From NCBI GenBank assembly GCA_020072645.1, contig JAIQGK010000016.1, positions 62,001-126,000 of the forward strand: a DNA stretch of 64,000 nt, given 5' to 3'. Numbering within the stretch: the first letter of the stretch is position 1; each line of letters opens with the position of its first letter. The DNA is from Terriglobia bacterium. GTDB lineage: Bacteria > Acidobacteriota > Terriglobia > Terriglobales > Acidobacteriaceae. Positions 34,378 to 43,333 of this stretch are shown one piece after another. A program made the position numbers and the translations under genes. The notes beneath the pieces were generated by a model that was given only the letters and a program-made list of their open reading frames with translations, made no database searches and was not told where the DNA came from.

Positions 34378-35107
34378 AGTGTAACAGTGAGAAATGATCC
34401 CGGCGATTTTTCTGCCAGCAATCTTCATTCTGCTCAGTGCATTGCGGTTTTTCCTTGCCATAGCTGATGGTCTTGAGCGCGTCAGCACTAATGCCGTCGC
34501 GAATCAGCGCCTGCTTGGCCGAGTCAGCGCGGCGCTCACCCAGCGCCAGATTGTACTCGGTGGAACCGCGGTCGTCGCAGTTGCCTTCAATCTGGACCTT
34601 CCAGCCCTTCTGCTTGATGATCTGTGCCGCCTGTGCCAATGCCTGTTGTGCGTCGGGACGCAGATCAGCCTTGTCATAATCGAAGTAAATATCCTTTACC
34701 ATCTGGGCAAAAAGCTGATCGTCAGTGACGGTCGGCGTTGGCGCGGGCGTTGGTGTAGGCGTCGCTTTCGGAGTCACTGAAACCTGCGCCGTGGCTTCCT
34801 GCGTTCCCGCAGCGCCCTTCGCGGTCAGATGGTAGGTAGTAGTTTGCGTCGGAGAGACGGTTTGTGATCCGCTGGGATCAACCTTGTTGCCATCAAGAGC
34901 AACATCAGTTGCGTTCTCCGTGCTCCAGGTTAGGGTTGAAGACTGCCCAGCTTCAATGGAAGTCGGGTTGGCAGAAAGTGTGGCGCTTACTGCTTTAGGC
35001 GGCGGTGGCGGTGGCGGCGCAGGCTGTTTCTTTTTACATCCGCTTGCCACCATCAAAAAAGCCAGCACCCCCAGGACGACGATCCGATTGCTCTTGCTCT
35101 TGTTCAC
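34376..35107 (-). CDS. pal: Peptidoglycan-associated lipoprotein Pal, with extra Ig-like domain
   Basis: A 243-residue outer-membrane lipoprotein. The lipobox is 'VASGC', then a proline run, an Ig-like domain (residues 40-115, 'SANPTSIEAGQSSTLTWS'), a Thr/Pro linker, and an OmpA-C domain (130-240) with 'IYFDYDKADLRP', 'IEGNCDDRGSTEYNLALGERRA' that binds peptidoglycan. The Ig-like insertion makes it longer than E. coli Pal (173). It anchors the outer membrane and couples to TolB and TolA during division. Operon order tolQ-tolR-tolA-tolB-pal-cpoB supports the name. Confidence 0.92.
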   Translation of the reverse strand: MNKSKSNRIVVLGVLAFLMVASGCKKKQPAPPPPPPPKAVSATLSANPTSIEAGQSSTLTWSTENATDVALDGNKVDPSGSQTVSPTQTTTYHLTAKGAAGTQEATAQVSVTPKATPTPTPAPTPTVTDDQLFAQMVKDIYFDYDKADLRPDAQQALAQAAQIIKQKGWKVQIEGNCDDRGSTEYNLALGERRADSAKQALIRDGISADALKTISYGKEKPQCTEQNEDCWQKNRRDHFSLLH

Positions 35108-35147
35108 CTCATGTCCTCCAAAAAGTAATGCAATTTTCTTATAATGC

Positions 35148-36503
35148 CTATTTAAAGCTCCAATTGGGCTGGCTATTGCGGCCCTGACGCGTCAACTGCT
35201 GCAAGTGCGTGCCGTCCGCCAGAACGCTCCAGATCTGTTCATTGCCCGTGCGGTTAGACTGGAACACAATGTGCCGCCCATCCGGAGACCATGACGGAAA
35301 ATCATTGCGCCCGCCATCGTGGGTCAATTGTATGATCTGTCGTGATGCGATATCCATAAGATAAATGTCCGAGCCGCCCAGCACTCCGGGGCCGTAATTG
35401 CGTACCCAGGCAAACGCCAGCAGCAATCCATTGGGCGACCACGCTGGCGAAACAGCATAGCCCTGGTCGGTCATTCTTTGCACGTTACTACCGTCCGCGT
35501 CCATCACGTATATTTGCGGCAATCCGGTGCGTCCACTTACCCAGGCAATCTGGCCATTCGTTTTGGGATTGAACACCGGCGACACATCGCCTTTGCCGGT
35601 GCTCAGCCTGCGTGCGCCTGCGCCATTCGCGTCCGCGACAAATATCTCTGACAGCCCGCTATGAATGGTGGATGCAAAAGCGATTTTAGTTCCATCTGAG
35701 GCCCATGCGGGAGAAAAATTATCGCCTGCATTCCGTGGGAACGCCACGGTGCGGCCCAGTTCCAGCGAATACATCATGATCTGCCATGAGTCTTTCGCCA
35801 GACCGCTGAATGCCAGCCGCGATCCATCCGGTGAAATCCTTGGTGACAGCGCTATTGACCCCAGCTTGGTAATTTGTTTTTGATTCGCCCCGTCATAATC
35901 TATCGACCAGATTTCCTTGTTTCCGCTGCGCGTGCTCACAAAATAAATCTGGCTCTCTGCGATCCCCGCAATGCCGCTGCCCAGGCGCGCAATAATCTCA
36001 TCCGCAAAGCGGTGCGCGATCGTCCGCGCCATGTCCGGCGTTGCATCTTCTTTATATTGCTTGCCCAGGATCTGCGGCGCGCCGGGATTCTTCACGTCAT
36101 ACAGCCAGCCCTGGACGTCGACTTTCCCGTTGTTCACGCCCAGGTTGCCGAACGTAAGCACTCCGGCGTTCGGCGGCGGATCTCCCCACGCTTTCGCTTG
36201 CAATTCCGCCGGCTGCCCTGGTGTTTGCGACGGATAAAAACTCTTCGCCACCATGTCAAAAATTCCGGCATTATCCAGATCATTCCACAGCACCTGGTTA
36301 AACACCGTGTTCAGCGGCGCGGTCTGCGGATCGCCGTTCGCGGCCTTAAAATCCGGCGCGGCCAGCCGCGGACGTTCCTGGCCCATGTTCAGTTCAATCT
36401 TGATTCGGTCCTGAGCGGTCGCGCTCAAAAAGCTGCCGAGCAACATCAAACTGAGAAGCAGTAAGCTCGATTTTCCCGTACCAGTTCTTTTTTCTTTAAC
36501 CAT
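35148..36503 (-). CDS. tolB: Tol-Pal system beta-propeller protein TolB
   Basis: A 451-residue periplasmic protein with a signal peptide (cleavage after 'FLSATA'), an N-terminal domain (30-180) and a six-bladed propeller whose blades repeat 'SPRISPDGSRLAFSG', 'SPAWASDGTKIAFAS', 'SPAWSPNGLLLAFAW' and 'FPSWSPDGRHIVFQS'. TolB binds Pal and relays TolA movements. It starts 8 bases after the tolA stop. Confidence 0.95.
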   Translation of the reverse strand: MVKEKRTGTGKSSLLLLSLMLLGSFLSATAQDRIKIELNMGQERPRLAAPDFKAANGDPQTAPLNTVFNQVLWNDLDNAGIFDMVAKSFYPSQTPGQPAELQAKAWGDPPPNAGVLTFGNLGVNNGKVDVQGWLYDVKNPGAPQILGKQYKEDATPDMARTIAHRFADEIIARLGSGIAGIAESQIYFVSTRSGNKEIWSIDYDGANQKQITKLGSIALSPRISPDGSRLAFSGLAKDSWQIMMYSLELGRTVAFPRNAGDNFSPAWASDGTKIAFASTIHSGLSEIFVADANGAGARRLSTGKGDVSPVFNPKTNGQIAWVSGRTGLPQIYVMDADGSNVQRMTDQGYAVSPAWSPNGLLLAFAWVRNYGPGVLGGSDIYLMDIASRQIIQLTHDGGRNDFPSWSPDGRHIVFQSNRTGNEQIWSVLADGTHLQQLTRQGRNSQPNWSFK

Positions 36504-36511
36504 GAATTCGC

Positions 36512-37300
36512 CTATTTCGGAGGATAGTCAAACCAGAAATCTACAGTCACGCTGTTGCCTTCCGGCAATTTGCCAAAACTATCAATGCGCTGGATCGCCC
36601 TCATAGCAGACTGGTCCAGTGAAGGCACGCCGCTCGACTGCGCCAGATGCACGTTTGCCGGGCTGCCATCGCGCGTAATGTCAAATTCTATAAACGCGCG
36701 ATGCGGCGCTTTAATGCGCGGATCAATCTCATACGTCAGCCAGTTGGCTTGCACCCTGCGCTTCACGCCGTCAACATACCAGCCATATTTGCCGCCAAAG
36801 TCGGCATTTTGGAAGCTGAATCCGCCTTTGTAATTCGCGGTCGTGACTGAGCCAAACGGCCCGCTCACCGGCCCGCCTTCGCCATAAGGCACAGCGGTCT
36901 CAGGCGTCGGCACCGGCCTCGGAGGCTGCGTCACATGCGCCTGCTGCACCGGCTTTTCAATCTTCTGAGGCTTAACTTTTCCCTGGATCGGCACTGCATC
37001 GTCCGGAGGCTTCTCCACCGGCTTGGCCTGCGGCTGCGTCTGCGTTACGCCCTTGCTCTCATTCGCCACGATGTTGTCTGACTGCTCCGCCTTCGGAATC
37101 GGAATCGACGCGCTCACCAGTTGTGCCGTCACGGCGTCGCCCTCCTTGATGCCCCAGTCATTGGCCGTGCTGTGCTGTTGCGCCACGTAGCCCCACACAG
37201 CAATGGACAAAACCAGCAGTCCGTGGAATCCCACGGAGAGAAGCACTGGCTTCTTCCATTCCTCGCGTTCATAAAACAGGTTGGCCCTGACGTATGCCAT
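36512..37300 (-). CDS. tolA: TolA/TonB-type energy transducer
   Basis: A 262-residue inner-membrane protein with one N-terminal helix (about 18-40), a Pro/Lys-rich periplasmic spacer (80-150) and a C-terminal TonB/TolA domain ('DGVKRRVQANWL', 'AFIEFDITRDGSPANVHLAQSSGVPSLDQSAMRAIQRI'). It passes energy from TolQR to Pal/TolB. The C-terminal domain is closer to TonB than to E. coli TolA, but position in the operon favours the Tol role. Confidence 0.88.
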   Translation of the reverse strand: MAYVRANLFYEREEWKKPVLLSVGFHGLLVLSIAVWGYVAQQHSTANDWGIKEGDAVTAQLVSASIPIPKAEQSDNIVANESKGVTQTQPQAKPVEKPPDDAVPIQGKVKPQKIEKPVQQAHVTQPPRPVPTPETAVPYGEGGPVSGPFGSVTTANYKGGFSFQNADFGGKYGWYVDGVKRRVQANWLTYEIDPRIKAPHRAFIEFDITRDGSPANVHLAQSSGVPSLDQSAMRAIQRIDSFGKLPEGNSVTVDFWFDYPPK

Positions 37301-37385
37301 GTTTAGAAATTAGTAATCAGCAATTAGCAACTAGCGCTTAACCAAGAACGTTCCACGTCCCACTTTTTGCCCGACCGTCGTTTTG

Positions 37386-37478
37386 AACTTGTCCCCAAAT
37401 CCGCGTTTATCCGTGTTCATCCGCGGTAAGGTTTTGCCTTCCCGATCTGCGTTAATCTGCGCTGATCTGCGGCAAAAC
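37386..37478. repeat. Short-period intergenic repeat (tctgcg/atccgcg type)
   Basis: Between tolR and tolA the sequence repeats variants of 'CGCGTTTATCCGTGTTCATC' and 'ATCTGCGTTAATCTGCGCTG' with an 11-base period. The same kind of sequence occurs at 40360-40430. It codes for nothing and splits the tol operon by about 180 bases. Confidence 0.6.
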
Positions 37479-37900
37479 TATTTCTTCCCCGGTTGTATCG
37501 GCTCGGTCACAATGCTCACGTTCGTGATGCCCGCGGATTTCACCGCGCTCATCACCGTGGCAAACGCGCCAAAAGCCACGTTCTCATCGGCCCGCACATA
37601 CACTGCCTGTCCCCGTGGATCACGAAACTTTTTGCGCAGCGCGTCGCCAATTTCGTCAAGGCGCACGTGATCGCTGTTCAGGTAAACTTCCTGCCCTTTG
37701 GTAATGGTAATCACCAGGCGCTCCTCGGAAATTTCCTTCACCACTTTTGTCTTGGGAACTGAAACTTCAATGCCGGACTGCAGCACCGGCGCGGTGACCA
37801 TAAAGATGATCAGCAGCACCAGCACCACGTCCACAAACGGCGTCACGTTGATTTCAGAAAGCGACGTTTCCGTGCGCCCGCTCTTGGTGGTAAATGCCAT
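37478..37900 (-). CDS. tolR: ExbD/TolR family protein
   Basis: A 140-residue protein with one membrane helix (about 20-42) carrying the proton-channel aspartate in 'NVTPFVDVVLVLLIIFMVT', and a periplasmic domain ending 'AVKSAGITNVSIVTEP'. It forms the proton-driven motor with TolQ. Its start overlaps the tolQ stop by one base. Confidence 0.93.
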   Translation of the reverse strand: MAFTTKSGRTETSLSEINVTPFVDVVLVLLIIFMVTAPVLQSGIEVSVPKTKVVKEISEERLVITITKGQEVYLNSDHVRLDEIGDALRKKFRDPRGQAVYVRADENVAFGAFATVMSAVKSAGITNVSIVTEPIQPGKK

Positions 37901-38676
37901 CAGCGTACTCCCGTTGTGACCCCGGTGGTGCGCTCAATAAAGTTCATGATCTCCATGGTGAAATCGTCCATGCGCGCCCCAAATTCGCGCATGCTGTGCG
38001 TGAACTGGTTATAGAAGATCACGGCCGGAATGGCGGCAAACAGTCCTGCCGCGGTGGTGATCAGCGCCTCTGAAATTCCCGGCGCAACCGCGCGCAGCGT
38101 AGCGGAGCCCTCGCTGCCCAGGCCGTTGAACGCGTCAATAATGCCCCACACCGTGCCAAACAGTCCGATAAATGGTGCCACGGCGCCGGTCGTCGCCAGC
38201 CAGGGCAGCTTGCGTTCCAGCCGCGTCAGCTCCTCAGAAGAAGCAATCTGCGCCGCCCTCTGCACAGCATTAATATTGCCATCGCCCTGCCGCCGAAACT
38301 CGTCATAAGCGTTGTCAAAGACGGCCACTAGCGGGCTGGGCTTGAACTGCTCAGAGACGGCGGCAATGTCCTGCAGGCGCTGCGCCTTGCGGAACGCCCG
38401 CAAAAAGCGTCCGCTCTGTGCGCGCGCCCGCTTGATGGCGCCCCACTTGGTAAGAATGATGGACCATGACAAGATGCTGAATATCAGCAGGATAATAAGG
38501 ACCACCTGCGCCACGGCCCCGGTCTGCCGTATCAGGTTAAAAATCTCTCCGCCAACAAACGACGCCAAAATGGGAGCCAGGACAGGTGCTGCGCCGGGCG
38601 CGACGCCGGACCCAGGAATGCTAGCAACTACTCCGCCGGCGATGGACGCGAACAGGGGGAATTGTAGATTTATCAT
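37900..38676 (-). CDS. tolQ: MotA/TolQ/ExbB proton channel protein
   Basis: A 258-residue protein with three membrane segments (about 50-75, 155-180, 200-225) and the family signature 'IGLFGTVWGIIDAFNGLG'. It has a longer N-terminus than E. coli TolQ, rich in Gly, Ala and Pro. First gene of the tol operon. Confidence 0.93.
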   Translation of the reverse strand: MINLQFPLFASIAGGVVASIPGSGVAPGAAPVLAPILASFVGGEIFNLIRQTGAVAQVVLIILLIFSILSWSIILTKWGAIKRARAQSGRFLRAFRKAQRLQDIAAVSEQFKPSPLVAVFDNAYDEFRRQGDGNINAVQRAAQIASSEELTRLERKLPWLATTGAVAPFIGLFGTVWGIIDAFNGLGSEGSATLRAVAPGISEALITTAAGLFAAIPAVIFYNQFTHSMREFGARMDDFTMEIMNFIERTTGVTTGVR

Positions 38677-38912
38677 TGCAAAGTCAACCGCCTCTATCAG
38701 TTAACTCTTGACCGTAACACCTGCGGCTGCTCACGTCAAACGGGTGAATACATTGGCTAAACAGGGTTAGATATGGGTTAGAACCCGGTGGGATGGGGAA
38801 TGTTTCACGGGAACAGCTTGCTGGTTAGTTCCTTTTCAGTTTCTGGAATCCATGGCTTGTCTTCCTCTAAACTGGGTTATACTCTGCCAACTTTGCTCCA
38901 AACGGGGAACGT

Positions 38913-39773
38913 ATGGCCGCCACAGTCCAGGGAAGCGCTACCGCTGTAAAACAAGAGGAATCTTCAACATGTCCAACATGCGGTGAAACCATCACGCAGG
39001 AATTCTGCCCTGCCTGCGGTGAGCATAGTTTTGATCGGAACACTTTCTCCTTCAAACATTTTGCTCAGCACTTCGTGCATGAGCTGTTCGAAATGGACTC
39101 CAGGGCCTTGCGAACCTTTCGTTACCTGCTCACCAAGCCGGGGTTTGTTACCGCCGAATATCTCGCCGGCAAGAGATCCAGGTATGTAAATCCCCTTCGG
39201 CTCTTTTTGTTTACCTTTGCCTTGATGATGTTGGTGTTATTGTTTCATTCTCCCTTCGACCTTCGGCCTGCGATGGCCGGTGACCAGACGGGGGTTATGC
39301 ATAGGTTTGTCGCGAAGATGGCGGCCCAGAAAGGTGTTTCAGAAGAGGTCCTTCTTGATCGCGTGAATGAACGCATTGTTTTTTATTATGAACGGGCAGA
39401 GCTCATCAATGTGCTGGCGATGACTTGCCTGCTCGCGGTCCTCTACCGTAAGCAGAAGTGGTATTTCGCCGAGCATGCCGTCACAGCTCTTTATTTCTTG
39501 TCATTTACATTCCTGCTGACCATTGTGAAATGGCCATTCTGGATGGCCGCAGGTGCGCCTATCCGGGGTTTCTGGGAGAATCTCCTGACACTACTCTTTC
39601 TTGCCATCAGTCTTCCGTACTTGTGGGTGACCTTACGGAAGCTCCATGGTGAGGGTAAACGGAAAACCACGGTCAAGACGCTTGTGGCCTACGGCGGGAC
39701 TCAGCTTGCGATTATCGTGACCACCACGATCAGCGTCGTGCTCGCCTTGTTACAGACCCGCTTTGGGCATTAG
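38913..39773 (+). CDS. DUF3667 membrane protein with zinc ribbon
   Basis: A 286-residue protein. An N-terminal zinc ribbon (C-P-T-C-G ... C-P-A-C-G, residues 20-36) precedes the DUF3667 core 'FSFKHFAQHFVHELFEMDSRALRTFRYLLTKPG' and 'YLAGKRSRYVNPLRLFLF', then four or five membrane helices. Function unknown; frequent in Acidobacteriota and Bacteroidota. GGGGA lies before the ATG. Confidence 0.88.
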   Translation: MAATVQGSATAVKQEESSTCPTCGETITQEFCPACGEHSFDRNTFSFKHFAQHFVHELFEMDSRALRTFRYLLTKPGFVTAEYLAGKRSRYVNPLRLFLFTFALMMLVLLFHSPFDLRPAMAGDQTGVMHRFVAKMAAQKGVSEEVLLDRVNERIVFYYERAELINVLAMTCLLAVLYRKQKWYFAEHAVTALYFLSFTFLLTIVKWPFWMAAGAPIRGFWENLLTLLFLAISLPYLWVTLRKLHGEGKRKTTVKTLVAYGGTQLAIIVTTTISVVLALLQTRFGH

Positions 39774-39822
39774 ATCATTGATATTTCCAAATCGCACCCG
39801 CGAATCCAGGGCACGGTCGCGT

Positions 39823-39951
39823 TTAGTGTGCGCGCAATCCTGCAAGATATGCCTCTCGTAAAGTATGAAAAGCAAAGATCAGCGCAGCAATAATCCCAAG
39901 GACCAACAACCAAAAAACTGGTTTGGTCTTCATCGTCGTTTTCCAGTCCAT
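39823..39951 (-). CDS. Small single-pass membrane protein (42 residues)
   Basis: A 42-codon frame on the minus strand, convergent with the DUF3667 gene. It has a basic start (MDWKTTMKTKP), one strong hydrophobic helix 'VFWLLVLGIIAALIFAF' (about 12-28) and a polar tail (HTLREAYLAGLRAH). GGAG lies eight bases before the ATG, a near-ideal site. Length and topology are those of small bitopic membrane proteins. No name is recognised. Confidence 0.6.
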   Translation of the reverse strand: MDWKTTMKTKPVFWLLVLGIIAALIFAFHTLREAYLAGLRAH

Positions 39952-40467
39952 TAGGTAATCTCCGTGGGAGCACCAAAGATCGTAGCATATATTCATCGCT
40001 CCTCATCGTCCCCGCTTCTTTGTTCGTACTGGATTTTTGTCGCATGGCAAATACAAGCGAGGGGCAAAGAGCAAACTAGAAATGATAGATGCCTATGTTC
40101 CTTCCTGCATAAGACTGCATGAAAGAAGTTCCGGCATATTACGCGTTCGCAGGCGTTCAAATTGTTAAAAGATAGGTTGGGTAAATCACTTCTTCACATC
40201 ATTCCTTACCACTTGGCTACGCAGCATCACGAACTGGACTTTTTCCAGCAACGTAACGTCAGTCAGGGGATCGTCGGGCGAGGGGCCTCAAGAAGACAAG
40301 AGTGTTAAGAACGTTCGTCGCGAATCTCGCAAATGAGACGAACAAATCACCAAACCAATTCGCGTCTTTCGCGTCCATTCGCGGCTAAAAGGTTTTATCT
40401 GCGTCTATCTGCGCAAATCTGCGGCCTCTGCCCCGTTCCCCGCATCGATTCGGCTGGGTAACTCCCC
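39952..40467. other. Gap with a short-period repeat at 40360-40430
   Basis: No gene is supported. Near the right end is a second copy of the tctgcg/attcgcg repeat type seen at 37386, here as 'TTCGCGTCCATTCGCGGCT' and 'ATCTGCGTCTATCTGCGC'. Confidence 0.5.
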
Positions 40468-41295
40468 TCACTCCCTTCTCCTTCCCCAAACCCTCAACGT
40501 GCTCAACTCAATCACCTCCACCGGACACTCCGGCCAGTTATGCACCCAGCAAACAATCAGGTCGCACCCGCTGGGCAGGTGGCCGTGACGCAGGAAATTC
40601 CGGCTCTCTTTTTCAAACTCAATCTTCACTAGCTGCCAGCGTTGATCGTCGATCTTCCGCATTGCCTCGCAATCGGGAAACGGCTCCTGGATTCGCATCA
40701 CCACAAAACCAAGGTCCCATGACACCATGCCGAACAGGTACACCACTCCCATCTCGTTGGACGGGCCAAAAGCCATGCCCATGTCCATCATCGGCGGCCC
40801 GTAAACCGGACGGTCGGTCAGAATCTTGCCCGTTCCCGGCGGCCCACCGGTCGTCATGGAGGTCGAAGTTGCCAGCCACGTCCCCTCGCCGGTCGCCTTC
40901 GCTATGTCCAGCACGTCAGCCCACTCGCCGGGTAGGCGCGCGTGCCGTTCCGCATACGCTACCATGGCTTGCGGCACCTGACGCCATCCCTTGAATCGGC
41001 TCACCAGCGGCTTGGAACTATATGCGCTCTCTCGCTCGTACTCAAAAATCGTGGGCAGCTTTCCTGTTTTGCGCACCACTCCCGCCCAGTCTTCAAACAA
41101 ATCTTCCAGCGGCGTCGGCGCGCCCCGCGGAGGCTCCATGCCGCATGCCCGCACCGCCATTCCGTAATTGCCAAACAATTTGCGGATCGTGCGCGTGGAT
41201 ACGTGCACTCGTTCGGTTAACTCACCCAGACTTGGCGTGCGCCCCAGTTCCTGTGCGCACTTACGGATAGCAGCGATGATCTCTTCCTTTTGCAC
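40468..41295 (-). CDS. Homing-endonuclease-associated-repeat (HEAR) protein
   Basis: A 275-residue soluble protein. Residues 1-60 form a helix-turn-helix-like repeat, 'IIAAIRKCAQELGRTPSLGELTERVHVSTRTIRKLFGNYGMAVRACG', the pattern called homing endonuclease associated repeat; a second shorter copy follows ('FEDWAGVVRKTGKLPTIFEYE'). No nuclease motif is seen. The C-terminal half (130-275) is unassigned. GTG start at 41295 with GAGGTG upstream. An intrinsic terminator lies directly before this gene (41310-41338). Confidence 0.7.
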   Translation of the reverse strand: MQKEEIIAAIRKCAQELGRTPSLGELTERVHVSTRTIRKLFGNYGMAVRACGMEPPRGAPTPLEDLFEDWAGVVRKTGKLPTIFEYERESAYSSKPLVSRFKGWRQVPQAMVAYAERHARLPGEWADVLDIAKATGEGTWLATSTSMTTGGPPGTGKILTDRPVYGPPMMDMGMAFGPSNEMGVVYLFGMVSWDLGFVVMRIQEPFPDCEAMRKIDDQRWQLVKIEFEKESRNFLRHGHLPSGCDLIVCWVHNWPECPVEVIELSTLRVWGRRRE

Positions 41296-41309
41296 AATTC
41301 ACCTCGCAT

Positions 41310-41338
41310 AAAAAAGGCCACCCGTTTTTGGGTGGCCC
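41310..41338 (-). terminator. Terminator hairpin directly upstream of the HEAR gene
   Basis: On the minus strand GGCCACCC pairs with GGGTGGCC (8 base pairs, 6-base loop) and is followed by T6. It ends about 15 bases before the HEAR start and only a few bases before its ribosome site. Since no gene lies upstream on that strand, it may be an attenuator in the HEAR leader. Confidence 0.65.
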
Positions 41339-41355
41339 GATTCAGAATTTGTTTT

Positions 41356-42178
41356 GCTCGAACTCTCTTGTCCCGCGATACAAGTGTCAGGGCACGGCTT
41401 CAGCCGTGCCGTAAGCGATCAAAATGATTGGGCTTTAGCCCCTGAGATAAAAACGCAGATTGGCCCCGTGTCATGCGGCGTGAGCCAGAATGCCTGGAGA
41501 ATTATTCTCTGGGAGATGCTTGCGGCGCGAAGGAAGCCCTCGCCCGGGTCCTGCCTTGCTTGAAGTTCTTTAGGGATCAGATCGATGAACGCAGCTCAAA
41601 CACAAAAGCTAATTCCAAATCAATAATTGCTCAAACCCTCTCGTCCCGCGATGCAAGTGTCAGGGCACGGCTTCAGCCGTGCCGTAAGCGATTCAAAATG
41701 ATTGGGCTTTAGCCCCTGAGATAAAAACGCAGATTGGCCCATGTCATGCGGCGTGAGCCAGAATGCCTGGAGAATTCCATTCTCTGGAAATGCTTGCGGC
41801 GCGAAGGAAGCCCTCGCCTGGGTCCTGCCTTGCTTGAAGTTCTTTAGGGTCTAGATCGATGAACGCAGCTCAGACACAAAAGTTAATTCCAAATCAGTAA
41901 TTGCTCGAACCTTCTTGTCCCGCGATACAAGTGTCAGGGCACGGCTTCAGCCGTGCCGTAAGCGATTCAAAATGATTGGGCTTTAGCCCCTGAGATAAAA
42001 ACGCAGATTGGCCCCGTGTCATGCGGCGTGAGCCAGAATGCCTGGAGAATTATTCTCTGGAAATGCTTGCGGCGCGAAGGAGTCCTCGCCCGGGTCTTGC
42101 CTTGCTTGAAGTTCTTTAGGGGCTAGATCGATGAACGCAGCTCAAACACAAAAGCCAATTGCCAACTGCTAATTGCTT
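41356..42178. repeat. Three tandem copies of a 273-bp repeat
   Basis: Copies start at 41356, 41629 and 41903 and are about 95% identical by eye. Each holds two palindromes, GGCACGGCTTCAGCCGTGCC and GGGCTTTAGCCC, and a conserved 3' part ending 'AACGCAGCTCAAACACAAAA'. Short open frames inside are artefacts. Confidence 0.9.
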
Positions 42179-42334
42179 ATCTGCTTTTTCGCGTCGCCCT
42201 CTCCCCCTCGACATGCCATCCCGAATCCCGAGGTCGAGCCTTTGGTGAGACCGCAGCGGGTGAGGGATCGGCTCCGCTGCCGCCTCGCGTGAGCCAAGAA
42301 TGACTAGTGGTTTTAGTCTTGGAAACGCGACTGA

Positions 42335-42442
42335 GCGAAGGAAGCCATCGCTGCGTCTTCCCTTGCTTGAAATTTTTCAGGGATCAGATCGATGAACGCA
42401 GCTCAAACACAAAGGCTAATTGCCAGTTGCTAATTGCTAGCT
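42335..42442. repeat. Partial fourth copy of the 273-bp repeat
   Basis: This matches only the 3' half of the unit (GAAGGAAGCC ... GCTCAAACACAAA ... GCTAATTGC) and is more diverged. No gene lies between it and fabZ. Confidence 0.75.
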
Positions 42443-42766
42443 GCTTCTTCGCACACTCCCGCGACCTATCCGGTGGCGATGTGTTGCGCAAGAATGCAGC
42501 CCTTTTCAGGGACACACTCTAGTCCACGGAGGCCGCGGTAACTGGGACCCAAACGGTAGGCCACAGACCACAGAGTTGCAGGCCTTTTTGGGTTTCCCCG
42601 CGCAATTGAGTGTTTGCCCAACTGCGGTCATTTCCGGCGCCGCTCCCGTCAATGTCACCCTCACTTTAGACGAAAATGAAACGAAAGTCAAATACTATTT
42701 TTTATCTTTGCGCCGCCAGATTTTGATCTGGCCGTCTCAGCGGTTTCAACCAGACGGCAAATCCTC

Positions 42767-42772
42767 TATAAT
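42767..42772 (+). promoter_or_regulatory. Probable -10 box for fabZ
   Basis: A perfect TATAAT 13 bases before the fabZ ATG, with a poor -35 (TTTCAA) 17 bases upstream. If used, the leader is only a few bases long, which fits the lack of a clear ribosome site. Confidence 0.4.
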
Positions 42773-42784
42773 TCGCGCTTCAGA

Positions 42785-43333
42785 ATGAGTGAAACCACAA
42801 ACCTGAACGCCACAGAAGCCTCGGCTCCCGCAGCCCCCTCAGGCGCTATGGACATCAACCAGATCCAGGCAATCCTGCCTCATCGCTACCCGTTTCTGCT
42901 GATTGACCGGGTACTGGAAATAGAGCGCAAGAAGCGGATTGTGGCCATCAAGAATGTGACCATCAATGAGCCATTTTTTGCCGGCCATTTCCCCGGCTTC
43001 CCCATCATGCCCGGCGTGCTGATCGTGGAAGCCATGGCCCAGGCCGGCGGCGCCATGCTGCTTAAAGAAGTTGAAGACCGCAGCGATAAATTGATTGTCT
43101 TCACCGGCATAGAGAAGGCGCGCTTTCGCCGTCCAGTGGTGCCGGGCGACCAGCTTCGGATTGAGGTGGTGATGCTGAGCTGGAAAGAAGGCGCGTCACG
43201 CATTGCCGTACGCATGGAAGGCAAGGCGTTTGTGAATGGCAAAGTAGTCTGTGATGGCACCGTAAGCGCGCAACTGGTATCGCTCAAGCGCGGGCAGACA
43301 GGCACGGAATCTCCGGCTGAAGCAACAGAATGA
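42785..43333 (+). CDS. fabZ: 3-hydroxyacyl-ACP dehydratase FabZ
   Basis: A 182-residue hot-dog-fold dehydratase of fatty acid synthesis. Catalytic His is in 'FFAGHFPGFPIMPG' and Glu in 'VLIVEAMAQAGG'; 'ILPHRYPFLLIDRVLE' is the family start. A 22-residue Ala/Pro/Ser extension precedes it. It overlaps lpxA by 4 bases, so acyl-chain and lipid A synthesis are coupled. Confidence 0.96.
   Translation: MSETTNLNATEASAPAAPSGAMDINQIQAILPHRYPFLLIDRVLEIERKKRIVAIKNVTINEPFFAGHFPGFPIMPGVLIVEAMAQAGGAMLLKEVEDRSDKLIVFTGIEKARFRRPVVPGDQLRIEVVMLSWKEGASRIAVRMEGKAFVNGKVVCDGTVSAQLVSLKRGQTGTESPAEATE

Noticed and set aside
41356-42178. CRISPR array
   Set aside because: Repeat unit is 273 bases with no unique spacers, and no cas genes are present.
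41473-42522. Short frames within the 273-bp repeats
   Set aside because: They recur only because the repeat recurs, and differ in frame and end between copies.
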